5,290 nucleotides of DNA from Gammaproteobacteria bacterium (GTDB lineage Bacteria; Pseudomonadota; Gammaproteobacteria; Pseudomonadales; UBA7434), in NCBI GenBank assembly GCA_024280785.1, contig JAJRPK010000089.1:1-5290 (forward strand), read 5' to 3'. The notes under the pieces are model-generated. The model saw only the letters and a program-made list of their open reading frames with translations, did not search any database and was not told the origin of the DNA. Numbering within the stretch: position 1 is the first letter of the stretch; each line of letters begins with the position of its first letter. Made by a program: the position numbers and the translations under genes. Shown here piece by piece: positions 1 through 5,290 of this stretch.

Positions 1-333
1 GCTATCTTTCCCGTCTCTATCGACACCATTTCTAGCGTCATCAACATCGAAACCGCTACCAATGTTAATTTCAAGCTCGACCGATGACAACATTAAAGGG
101 TGACATAAAGGAATCAAATCGCTACATTTCTTTGCCGCTTGTATGCCAGCAATTCGGGCGACCGCAAGCACATCACCCTTTTTATTATTACCTTCACGAA
201 GCTGCTTTAATGCCAGCTTTCCCATACGAACTCGGGCGGACGCCGTAGCAACTCTTAATGTTTCGGACTTAGTGGAAACGTCCACCATATGAACTTCGCC
301 CGTTGCATTAAGATGTGTCAATCCATCGCTCAT
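1..333 (-). CDS. moaC: Cyclic pyranopterin monophosphate synthase MoaC (5' part, cut by window edge)
   Basis: MoaC acts in the cytoplasm with MoaA to convert GTP into cyclic pyranopterin monophosphate, the first intermediate of molybdenum cofactor synthesis. The 111 visible codons start at the ATG at 333-331 and read MSDGLTHLNATGEVHMVDVS, the typical MoaC N-terminus. They contain KKGDVLAVARIAGIQAAK (residues 51-68) and DLIPLCHPLML (72-82). Lys52 and His78 match the conserved Lys51 and His77 of the E. coli enzyme. The rest of the protein, roughly a third including the catalytic Asp/Lys pair, lies beyond the left edge. A weak AGG sits 7 bases before the start codon. Residues 94-111 form an acidic stretch that looks like an insertion relative to E. 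coli MoaC. The gene is divergent from the DUF3187 gene. Identification is secure; completeness cannot be judged. Confidence 0.95.
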   Translation of the reverse strand, partial: MSDGLTHLNATGEVHMVDVSTKSETLRVATASARVRMGKLALKQLREGNNKKGDVLAVARIAGIQAAKKCSDLIPLCHPLMLSSVELEINIGSGFDVDDARNGVDRDGKDS

Positions 334-482
334 ATTTATACCTACGCTAGCTCTGTTCTAGTAATCACTGATTGCACTGGATTGTACTAAAGTTACGGCC
401 CAAAGGTTAGCATAATGCTATTATCACAAACCGATAAAAACGATGGCATTTAGCTTCTTCATTTAACCAACTCATTAAAATT
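334..482. promoter_or_regulatory. Divergent spacer between moaC and the DUF3187 gene
   Basis: This 149-bp AT-rich stretch must hold promoters for two genes transcribed away from each other. The clearest structure is a 13-bp palindrome, TAGCATAATGCTA at 408-420 (6-bp arms, 1-base centre). It contains CATAAT and overlaps TATTAT (419-424), each 5 of 6 to a sigma70 -10 box. No well-spaced -35 box accompanies either hexamer: TTGTAC at 382-387 is 23 bases from CATAAT. The palindrome could be an operator over the promoter, but this is inference. No convincing promoter for moaC was found by eye. Confidence 0.35.
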
Positions 483-1622
483 ATGGTAATAAAGATTTCA
501 TGCTTTGGCTTTCACAGAACAATCAAGTTCTCCATTCGACTGTCGAGCAACTTGGCACTTTCATTTGCGCTGTTATGTTCACTTGGAAATACTGTACAGG
601 CCAATCAAAGTGTCCCCCTGACGAACCCCGCTGCGGATATGCCTTGGCACACCGAACCTTTAGCCACATCAAACCGTAATCCACTGATTCAAATTTATGG
701 CCTTCCTAGTATTAACAGCCCTAGAGTCACGAAAAAAAATCATATCCAATGGCGACTCAATGCTGAATTAATGAGCGTTAGCAGCCAGAACCTTTCTTTT
801 TCAGCCGCCGAGAAATACCAACAATCTAATGATCCTAAAGGAGAATCTTTGGTACTCGACAGTGAAATATTTCGGTCAGAAATTGCAGTGAGATTTGGAC
901 TAACTCATAGCAGCGAAGTCTCGATCAGCTTACCTTATATCTCACACAACAATGGATTTACTGATTCAGCAATAGAGAGCTGGCACGATGGATTCAACCT
1001 GCCTAACGGTAATCGAGACATTCGTCCGACTAACGAACTGCTTTACAAGTATCAACGCGATGGACAAGAACTTCTAAAGATCGACGGCAATGCCCGCGGA
1101 ATCGGCGATTTGCAAATTCACTACCAACAACAATTGAAAATCTTAAGTCGATCAAATGCTCTGAGGCACGGGACCGTCCAAGTTGGAATTAAAATACCTA
1201 CTGGAGACGAGTCGAATCTAACCGGTTCGGGCTCCACCGACATATCTACCCATTTATCGATTATGCAATCCTCATTTAAACACTTTCCCAGACTGGCGTG
1301 GCATGGCTCAGCAGGAATTTTGTGGATGTCGGACCAAGGGCTTTTGAACAAATTCAGAAAAGAATGGGTCTACTTTGGTAACTCAGGAGTAAATTGGCGC
1401 CTCTACCCAAATACCTCTATAAAACTGCAAGTTGAATTGCACTCTAACTTTTACAATAGTAGTACGAGGGAGATCGGCAAAACCGGTGGGCAGCTCGTCG
1501 TCGGCGGCAGTTATCGTTTAAGTTCAATGACCTCCATTGACTTTTATTTTTCCGAAGACATTCTGATAAAGAGCAGCCCTGACGTAAGCTTTGGCATCGC
1601 TATAAGGCGCCGCGCTATTTAA
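483..1622 (+). CDS. DUF3187 family protein, probable outer-membrane beta-barrel
   Basis: This 379-residue protein has no known biochemical function. The N-terminus has basic residues (Lys4, His11, Arg12, Lys15, Arg19), then a hydrophobic stretch at about 22-36 ending in VQA-NQ, a good signal peptidase I site after residue 40. The mature part shows segments I associate with DUF3187: SNRNPLIQIYGLP (63-75), the block WHDGFNLPNGNRDIRPTNEL (167-186) and KIPTGDESNLTGSG (237-250). Alternating polar and hydrophobic strands continue to the C-terminus (for example GIAIRRRAI), which fits a transmembrane beta-barrel in the outer membrane. The start at 483 lacks a visible Shine-Dalgarno sequence. It is kept because it gives a complete signal peptide, although a slightly later start is possible. 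The gene is divergent from moaC and is followed by a palindromic repeat after 59 bp. Family assignment is from remembered motifs; barrel localisation is inference. Confidence 0.8.
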   Translation: MVIKISCFGFHRTIKFSIRLSSNLALSFALLCSLGNTVQANQSVPLTNPAADMPWHTEPLATSNRNPLIQIYGLPSINSPRVTKKNHIQWRLNAELMSVSSQNLSFSAAEKYQQSNDPKGESLVLDSEIFRSEIAVRFGLTHSSEVSISLPYISHNNGFTDSAIESWHDGFNLPNGNRDIRPTNELLYKYQRDGQELLKIDGNARGIGDLQIHYQQQLKILSRSNALRHGTVQVGIKIPTGDESNLTGSGSTDISTHLSIMQSSFKHFPRLAWHGSAGILWMSDQGLLNKFRKEWVYFGNSGVNWRLYPNTSIKLQVELHSNFYNSSTREIGKTGGQLVVGGSYRLSSMTSIDFYFSEDILIKSSPDVSFGIAIRRRAI

Positions 1623-1681
1623 GCTAAAACCCTATTAATCCAGGTGATAGCCCTAACCGAAACCCGAGACTTATTAACGCA

Positions 1682-1817
1682 TAATAAGGCATTTGAAAAG
1701 AATCCTCTTTATTTCAAGACACACATAAAGATGTCCCTATCGTTCGACGCTGGCATCCTTGCCAGCAACGGTCTTGAAATAAAGAGGATTCTCTTCAAAA
1801 GCCTCGGTAGTAAGCTC
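1682..1817 (+). repeat. Palindromic interspersed repeat, copy A (upstream of the MaoC-like gene)
   Basis: This 136-bp element has near-perfect arms at 1687-1720 and 1771-1804 (32 of 34 positions pair). The 50-bp core 1721-1770 holds two small hairpins: GATG-TCCC-TATC (1730-1741, one G-T pair) and GCTGGCA-TCCT-TGCCAGC (1749-1766). GTT (1742-1744) and AAC (1767-1769) could also pair around the second hairpin. Outside the stem, TAATAAGGC (1682-1690) and CGGTAGTAAGC (1805-1815) recur in inverted order around copy B. Any small reading frame here is an accident of the repeat. As RNA it would form a strong hairpin in the 220-bp gap between the DUF3187 and MaoC-like genes and could attenuate read-through. 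It has no T-tract, so it is not a typical terminator. It resembles REP or MITE elements; which transposase family, if any, moves it is unknown from this window. Confidence 0.9.
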
Positions 1818-1829
1818 AATGACTGCGAT

Positions 1830-1834
1830 GAGAG
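1830..1834 (+). promoter_or_regulatory. Ribosome binding site deciding the MaoC-like start
   Basis: GAGAG lies 8 bases before the ATG at 1843. In-frame ATGs at 1819 and 1828 have poorer upstream sequences, and their extra residues (MTAMRVDT) are not part of the usual MaoC N-terminus. The ATG at 1843 is therefore preferred. Confidence 0.6.
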
Positions 1835-1842
1835 TAGATACA

Positions 1843-2304
1843 ATGTTAAAACCCATGTACTTCGAGGATTTTTATCCAGGCTTAATCTTAACCAGCCCGA
1901 AATGCCGCGTTAGTAAAAAAGAAATCATTGATTTTGCGGCTGAATGGGATCCACAAGATTTTCACCTCGACGAAGAGGCTGCTAAAAATTCTGTTTTTGG
2001 TGACATTAGCGCATGCTCTGCCCATATATTCGCGATCATGTCAAAGCTAGGGGGGTTTATGACGCCAGGGCTAGAACCGCAAGTAATTGCCGGTTTAGGT
2101 TTTGATAAATTGCGCATGATTAAGCCTCTGTTTGCCGAAGATGTAGTAAGCTTTCAAGACCGTATTCAAATCGCCAGGCGATCAAAAAGTAAAGCGGATA
2201 GAGGTATAGTCACTAGCCACGGACAGCTGATCAACCAGCACAACGAAGTTGTTTTTGAAGCCGATACGACCTTTCTTATTAAAGTGAAACCCCATTCAGT
2301 ATAA
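1843..2304 (+). CDS. MaoC-like (R)-specific enoyl hydratase / acyl dehydratase
   Basis: The 153-residue protein fits the hot-dog-fold MaoC dehydratase family, whose members hydrate enoyl-CoA or a related acyl thioester in the cytoplasm. It opens with MYFEDFYPG (5-13), as in many single-domain MaoC proteins. FAAEWDPQDFHLDEEAA (31-47) is the hydratase-2 active-site motif, with Asp36 and His41 as the expected catalytic pair. VFGDISACSAH (51-61) matches the usual segment after it, and PLFAEDVVSF holds the later conserved Pro and Asp. Length is normal for a single-domain, probably dimeric, enzyme. The substrate cannot be told from sequence. The gene is tightly framed: repeat copy A ends about 25 bp before the start codon and the right-hand repeat begins directly after the stop codon. 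The ATG at 1819 is an alternative start that would add eight residues. Confidence 0.88.
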   Translation: MLKPMYFEDFYPGLILTSPKCRVSKKEIIDFAAEWDPQDFHLDEEAAKNSVFGDISACSAHIFAIMSKLGGFMTPGLEPQVIAGLGFDKLRMIKPLFAEDVVSFQDRIQIARRSKSKADRGIVTSHGQLINQHNEVVFEADTTFLIKVKPHSV

Positions 2305-2483
2305 GGGCTTGCTACCGGGTCATTTGAAAAGACTCCCCTTTATTTCAGGACACGCATAAATACCACTTGAAAAGGACACCCTATATTTCAAGACACACAT
2401 AAATATATCCCTATAGTTCGACGCTGGCATCCCTGCCAGCAACGGTCTTGCAATATAGGGTGTCCTTTTCAAGTGCCTTATTA
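2305..2483 (+). repeat. Palindromic interspersed repeat, copy B, with a 43-bp internal duplication
   Basis: The intact hairpin has arms 2364-2394 and 2445-2475 (30 of 31 pair) and a 50-bp core at 2395-2444. The core holds TATA-TCCC-TATA (2404-2415) and GCTGGCA-TCCC-TGCCAGC (2423-2440). Positions 2386-2450 match copy A 1712-1776 at 61 of 65 bases in the same orientation. The outer flank GCCTTATTA (2475-2483) is the reverse complement of copy A's left flank. The inner flank, 2305-2331 read in reverse complement, matches 1791-1817 at 21 of 27. Subtracting the 43-bp partial copy leaves 136 bp, the exact length of copy A. The element starts on the base after the MaoC-like stop codon. It would form a very stable hairpin in the transcript. 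Confidence 0.9.
2321..2363 (+). repeat. Partial left-half copy (C) of the palindromic repeat
   Basis: This 43-bp stretch matches the next 43 bp (2364-2406) at 34 of 43 positions, running from CATTTGAAAAG through the left arm to CATAAATAC, where it stops and copy B starts. No matching right arm exists nearby, so the half-copy cannot fold alone. It is either a diverged tandem duplication or the remnant of an older copy interrupted by copy B. Confidence 0.8.
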
Positions 2484-2623
2484 GTGTCAAGAATAATCAT
2501 CAAATAATGGACAAATATGCCACTGTAACGACTGGTACAGATGCAACATAATTCAATGTTCTACATCAGCTTGAACATGTTTTACGAGTTTTAACTGCAA
2601 AATAAAAAGAGATTCCATACGCG
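2484..2623 (+). promoter_or_regulatory. Leader of the molybdoenzyme gene, with small inverted repeats
   Basis: This AT-rich leader should hold the promoter and ribosome binding site of the gene at 2624. Two inverted repeats are visible: CTGTA/TACAG (2523-2527 and 2536-2540, 8-base gap) and ATGTTC/GAACAT (2556-2561 and 2573-2578, 11-base gap). CATAAT at 2547-2552 is 5 of 6 to a -10 box, and TTGAAC at 2571-2576 resembles a -35 box, but neither has a well-spaced partner. AAGAGA at about 2608-2613 is a plausible, slightly distant Shine-Dalgarno sequence. The exact promoter cannot be called. Confidence 0.35.
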
Positions 2624-4813
2624 ATGAATAAATCTAACATCACTACAAAAAAAACATTTTGCGCAATTTGTGAAGCTACGTGCGGTCTGGAGGTCGACGT
2701 TCAAGATAATCAGATCATAGAGATCCGGCCCAATAAAGACCATGTCGTTAGCCAAGGTCATATTTGTGTTAAAGGTAAGAAATTTGCGTCTATTCAACAT
2801 AGTCCCGACCGCATAACCGCGCCGCTTAAACGGGTAGGCAAACAGTGGCAAACGATTAGCTGGGACCAAGCCATTAACGAAATCGCAGAAAAAATTGCCT
2901 CCATTAAAAAGCAGTCTGGACCACAATCGATCGCACACTTTGTAGGTGCACCGGGCGGCGCAAATCTCCTGTCCCCTGTTTTTCGCGGATCGCTCTTCAA
3001 AGGAATCGGTTCCAATCGAATGTACGGCACTGGCACCTGCGACACAATGAACAAGTTTCGGGTCAATGGCGATATGTACGGATCACCCATGCGGCTCAGC
3101 TATCCCGACGTCGATCACACAGATTTTATGATGATTCTTGGTGCTAATCCGGTGGTGTCAGGCACTACGTTATATCATCTGCCCAGAGCTCACCAGCGAT
3201 TAGCGGATATCTCAAAACGTGGCGGCCGATTAATCGTCATTAATCCCCGCAAAGTCGAGACTGCGCTAGCCGGTGAGCACCTGTTTATTCGACCCGATAC
3301 CGATATTTATTTTCTGGCTGCGTTTTGCAACACCCTGATAAACAAGCATCCACTGGATATGCCGAGCATCCAGAAGAATATGAAGAACTTCGAAGACCTC
3401 AAGTCTACAGTTCAAGGATGGACTGCCGGGCGGCAAGCTGAAGTTACTGGAATCAGTGTCGATCAGTTCAATGATCTGGTAGAAGCCTATAGTAATGCAA
3501 AAACTGCGGCACTAAATATGGCAACAGGGGTAAACCAGGGCCGAAGTGGTACTCTCTGTTACTGGCTGTTAGAGTCAATCGCAGCCATAACCGGTAATTT
3601 TGACCGCAAGGGAGGAAACTTAATCGGCAAAGGCCTAATCGACTTTGCCGAAATTGCTAAAAATGACCCGCAAATGAAACTGGGGTTTCACCGCAATGAC
3701 GATCTGCCTACGGTTAGCGGCCAACAGCCCGCCGGCATGCTAGCCGATGACTTACTAAAGGGTGATGTTATAGCTATGATTGTCGAAGCATCTAACCCCC
3801 TACTCGCTTGTGGAACCCCCAACGGCCGTTTAGAAAAAGCGTTAGAAAAACTCGAGCTACTTGTCTGCATTGACTGGTTTCGTAACGAAACAGCTAACTG
3901 CGCCAATTATATTTTACCTGCGACCACATGGATGGAACGCACCGGCATGCCATATGCCTTGCAATCTTTTGTCGCTTGCACCCCTAAACCCTATCTATAC
4001 GCTAGTGGACCAATGTTGGAACCTCCGAAAGAGGTACGACAAGAATGGTGGATTTATACGCGCCTGGCCGACAAACTCGGCATTACCATTATGGACAATC
4101 GGGTGTTAAGCGGCGCATTGAAATTGGCCGCAAGATTTTGTCACTCCCCTCTGGGAAGCTGGATTAAGGTCCCGGAGTTGCTGATCAACGGCATGCTTAA
4201 ACAAGCCAAAATGCCCGGTTTAAAGAGTATGATTAACGATCATCCCAACGGAATATTGTTAGATGAAAATGATGGGGATAACTTTCTTGGTACTGAACGC
4301 GTTCTTACTCCAGACCATCTTGTTGATCTTGCCCCTAAAGACTTTGTAGAAACGTTCAATGAAAAAGTAGAGGCACTCTACGAAGAAGAACTTAGCAACC
4401 GAAACAAATTAAAACTCATTGGCAAACGAGAAATTCGCCGAATGAATAGTGGCTCTGCTAACTGCGCCAGTCTGGTTAAAGTCCCAACTAACTTTGCCTA
4501 TATTAATCCGGAAGATGCTACTCGCATTGGTGTAAGTGACAATGACTATGTACACGTAGTCTCTCAATTTGGCGATATTCATATCCCCACCAAAATCAGC
4601 GATGAAATGATGCTTGGTACAGTAGCCATTCCTCAATGTTGGGGGCACTCGAAGGCAGACGGCCTAAAACACGCACAGAAAAATCCCGGTGTAAATTCTA
4701 ATTACTTAGCCCCCGATGGCTACAATAGCGTAGAAAAATTATCGGGGATGTCCCATTTATCCGGTATACTTGTCGAAATCGAAAAATCGGATCAGCTGGC
4801 CAGTACAGGATAA
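2624..4813 (+). CDS. Molybdopterin oxidoreductase (DMSO reductase family), cytoplasmic, substrate unknown
   Basis: This 729-residue enzyme belongs to the bis-molybdopterin-guanine-dinucleotide family (COG0243 type), which does two-electron redox chemistry at Mo or W. Domains in order: the Fe4S4 domain (about 9-64) with Cys13-x2-Cys16-x3-Cys20-x27-Cys48 and the conserved Lys50 in CVKGK; the main catalytic region (about 65-500); and the C-terminal dinucleotide-binding domain (about 600-722) with GSANCASL and INPEDATRIGV. Cys139 in YGTGTCDTMNKF sits where FdhF of E. coli has Sec140 and is the probable metal ligand. TGVNQGRSG and the following AITGNFDRKGGN are typical cofactor contacts. By my alignment, the FdhF catalytic His141 and Arg333 are Asp140 and Trp314 here, so formate dehydrogenase activity is unlikely. 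No twin-arginine signal is present, so the enzyme is cytoplasmic. No partner subunit lies in the window. A terminator follows 45 bp after the stop codon. Confidence 0.93.
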   Translation: MNKSNITTKKTFCAICEATCGLEVDVQDNQIIEIRPNKDHVVSQGHICVKGKKFASIQHSPDRITAPLKRVGKQWQTISWDQAINEIAEKIASIKKQSGPQSIAHFVGAPGGANLLSPVFRGSLFKGIGSNRMYGTGTCDTMNKFRVNGDMYGSPMRLSYPDVDHTDFMMILGANPVVSGTTLYHLPRAHQRLADISKRGGRLIVINPRKVETALAGEHLFIRPDTDIYFLAAFCNTLINKHPLDMPSIQKNMKNFEDLKSTVQGWTAGRQAEVTGISVDQFNDLVEAYSNAKTAALNMATGVNQGRSGTLCYWLLESIAAITGNFDRKGGNLIGKGLIDFAEIAKNDPQMKLGFHRNDDLPTVSGQQPAGMLADDLLKGDVIAMIVEASNPLLACGTPNGRLEKALEKLELLVCIDWFRNETANCANYILPATTWMERTGMPYALQSFVACTPKPYLYASGPMLEPPKEVRQEWWIYTRLADKLGITIMDNRVLSGALKLAARFCHSPLGSWIKVPELLINGMLKQAKMPGLKSMINDHPNGILLDENDGDNFLGTERVLTPDHLVDLAPKDFVETFNEKVEALYEEELSNRNKLKLIGKREIRRMNSGSANCASLVKVPTNFAYINPEDATRIGVSDNDYVHVVSQFGDIHIPTKISDEMMLGTVAIPQCWGHSKADGLKHAQKNPGVNSNYLAPDGYNSVEKLSGMSHLSGILVEIEKSDQLASTG

Positions 4814-4858
4814 ATCATTCGCTCCTCTTTTCGCTGTTATCAGTTTATAATTGTTCTT

Positions 4859-4893
4859 ATAAACCCCATAAGTTTGTCGCTTATGGGGTTTAT
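4859..4893 (+). terminator. Intrinsic terminator after the molybdoenzyme gene
   Basis: A perfect 14-bp stem, ATAAACCCCATAAG (4859-4872) with its complement (4880-4893), encloses the 7-base loop TTTGTCG. The stem has a GC block (CCCC/GGGG) and its 3' arm ends in TTTAT followed by TGTG, a modest U-run. It begins 45 bp past the stop codon and should isolate this gene from fklB downstream. Confidence 0.88.
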
Positions 4894-4953
4894 TGTGTAT
4901 ATCTGATTCACTGCAAATACTTACTACCGCTACTACTCTATGCGGTTATTAAA

Positions 4954-5037
4954 CGACTAAATTAGGCTTACTAAATTAAGATCATTGAATTAAGGCCCTT
5001 GAATTAGAATCATTAAGTTAAAATCATTCAGTTAAAA
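4954..5037 (+). repeat. Six degenerate 14-bp tandem repeats upstream of fklB
   Basis: Six consecutive 14-base units start at 4954, 4968, 4982, 4996, 5010 and 5024. The last two, TCATTAAGTTAAAA and TCATTCAGTTAAAA, agree at 13 of 14 positions; earlier units are more diverged. In all six, column 5 is T, column 7 is A and columns 9-11 are TTA. The block is strongly AT-rich and ends 49 bp before the fklB start codon, so the promoter probably lies in or beside it. Hexamers resembling -35 (TTGAAT at 4985 and 4999) and -10 (TAGAAT at 5005, TAAAAT at 5019) occur, but only 14 bases apart, so no promoter is called. It could arise from replication slippage or be an array of protein sites. Confidence 0.8.
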
Positions 5038-5043
5038 AGCACC

Positions 5044-5055
5044 GTACAACTGTAC
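5044..5055. promoter_or_regulatory. Small palindrome in the fklB 5' leader
   Basis: GTACA-AC-TGTAC has perfect 5-bp arms and lies 31 bp before the fklB start codon. It could be an operator or a small RNA hairpin. A palindrome this short can occur by chance. Confidence 0.25.
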
Positions 5056-5086
5056 TGAAAACCAACATCACTAATGTGGAAAAAAC

Positions 5087-5290
5087 ATGGCAGACATCGA
5101 TTTATCAACCGACGAATTAAAAGCCTCTTACGGAATTGGCATGCAAATGGGCCAACAACTAAAGGGCGTATTTGACAGTGTATCTTTGGCTGCTGCTGTT
5201 GCCGGCTTTAAAGACGGCTTTAATGGCCAGCAACCGAGAGTTGAAGGCGACGCGATCAATGCCGCGTTTCAAGTCATCCAGCAAGCAAAA
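5087..5290 (+). CDS. fklB: FKBP-type peptidyl-prolyl cis-trans isomerase, FklB-like (5' part, cut by window edge)
   Basis: FKBP-type isomerases speed up proline cis-trans isomerisation during protein folding. The 68 visible codons cover the N-terminal dimerisation domain of the FKBP22/Mip group. The segment ASYGIGMQMGQQL (residues 13-25) closely matches ASYGIGLQVGQQL of E. coli FklB. AAAVAGFKDGFNGQQPRV (35-52) and the following helix INAAFQVIQQAK fit the same domain. There is no signal peptide, which favours the cytoplasmic FklB form over periplasmic FkpA or surface Mip. The catalytic FKBP domain lies beyond the right edge. A GTGGA ribosome binding site at 5076-5080 is 6 bases from the ATG. 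The gene is separated from the molybdoenzyme gene by a terminator and a tandem-repeat block, so it is its own transcription unit. Confidence 0.9.
   Translation, partial: MADIDLSTDELKASYGIGMQMGQQLKGVFDSVSLAAAVAGFKDGFNGQQPRVEGDAINAAFQVIQQAK

Noticed and set aside
1687..1804. Repeat copy A as an intrinsic terminator of the DUF3187 gene
   Set aside because: The stem is strong, but the 3' arm is followed by GCCTCGG, not a T-run. The same structure also occurs after the MaoC-like gene with different flanks. It may slow RNA polymerase but is better called an interspersed repeat.
1644..1913. Open reading frame of about 89 codons running through repeat copy A
   Set aside because: It begins at a GTG, lies mostly inside the palindromic repeat and ends inside the MaoC-like gene in another frame. 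It resembles no protein I know and is an accident of the repeat.
1682..2483. Integron gene cassette bounded by attC sites
   Set aside because: Direct palindromic cores on both sides of a single gene suggested it, but the expected GTTRRRY and RYYYAAC core boxes are not at the arm ends and no integrase is seen.
2523..2540. LexA (SOS) box
   Set aside because: The pattern is CTGT-N10-ACAG; the gammaproteobacterial LexA site is CTGT-N8-ACAG, so the spacing is wrong by two bases.
2591..3090. Minus-strand reading frames opposite the 5' part of the molybdoenzyme gene
   Set aside because: The plus strand encodes a clear, motif-rich 729-residue enzyme here. The antisense frames have no recognisable motifs and no plausible start context.
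2624..4813. Assignment as formate dehydrogenase FdhF
   Set aside because: Overall similarity is clear, but the selenocysteine/cysteine is followed by Asp instead of His, and the catalytic Arg position is Trp, so the specific name is not supported.

Overview
The window looks like chromosomal DNA of a Gram-negative bacterium, most likely a marine-type gammaproteobacterium. The reasons are a signal-peptide-bearing outer-membrane-like DUF3187 protein, an FklB-type FKBP, moderate GC content and extended palindromic intergenic repeats. No rRNA, tRNA, CRISPR, integrase or transposase gene is visible. The taxonomic guess is inference from gene style, not from a marker gene.

Layout: (1) positions 1-333, minus strand, hold the 5' part of moaC (molybdenum cofactor biosynthesis), running off the left edge. 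(2) A 149-bp divergent spacer follows. (3) 483-1622 encodes a DUF3187 protein with a signal peptide. (4) 1682-1817 is a 136-bp palindromic repeat. (5) 1843-2304 encodes a MaoC-like (hot-dog fold) dehydratase. (6) 2305-2483 is a second copy of the repeat, expanded by a 43-bp tandem half-copy. (7) 2484-2623 is a leader with small inverted repeats. (8) 2624-4813 encodes a 729-residue molybdopterin oxidoreductase with a [4Fe-4S] motif and a probable cysteine Mo ligand. (9) 4859-4893 is a strong intrinsic terminator. (10) 4954-5037 holds six degenerate 14-bp tandem repeats. (11) 5087-5290 is the start of an fklB-like peptidyl-prolyl isomerase gene, running off the right edge.

The functional link that stands out is molybdenum: MoaC makes the cofactor precursor and the 729-residue enzyme uses the finished cofactor. 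They are not in one operon, because moaC is divergent and two other genes lie between. The MaoC-like enzyme and the molybdoenzyme face the same way, but a large hairpin and a separate leader lie between them, so co-transcription is uncertain.

The most unusual structure is the pair of repeats around the MaoC-like gene. Their outer and inner flanks are mirror images (39/50/47 bp against 47/50/39 bp once the 43-bp duplication is removed), yet their 50-bp cores point the same way. The stems of the two copies differ at five positions, and every difference is compensated on the other arm. Two internal hairpins with TCCC/TCCT loops are also kept. This looks like a folded, mobile or once-mobile repeat family (REP/MITE-like) framing one gene.
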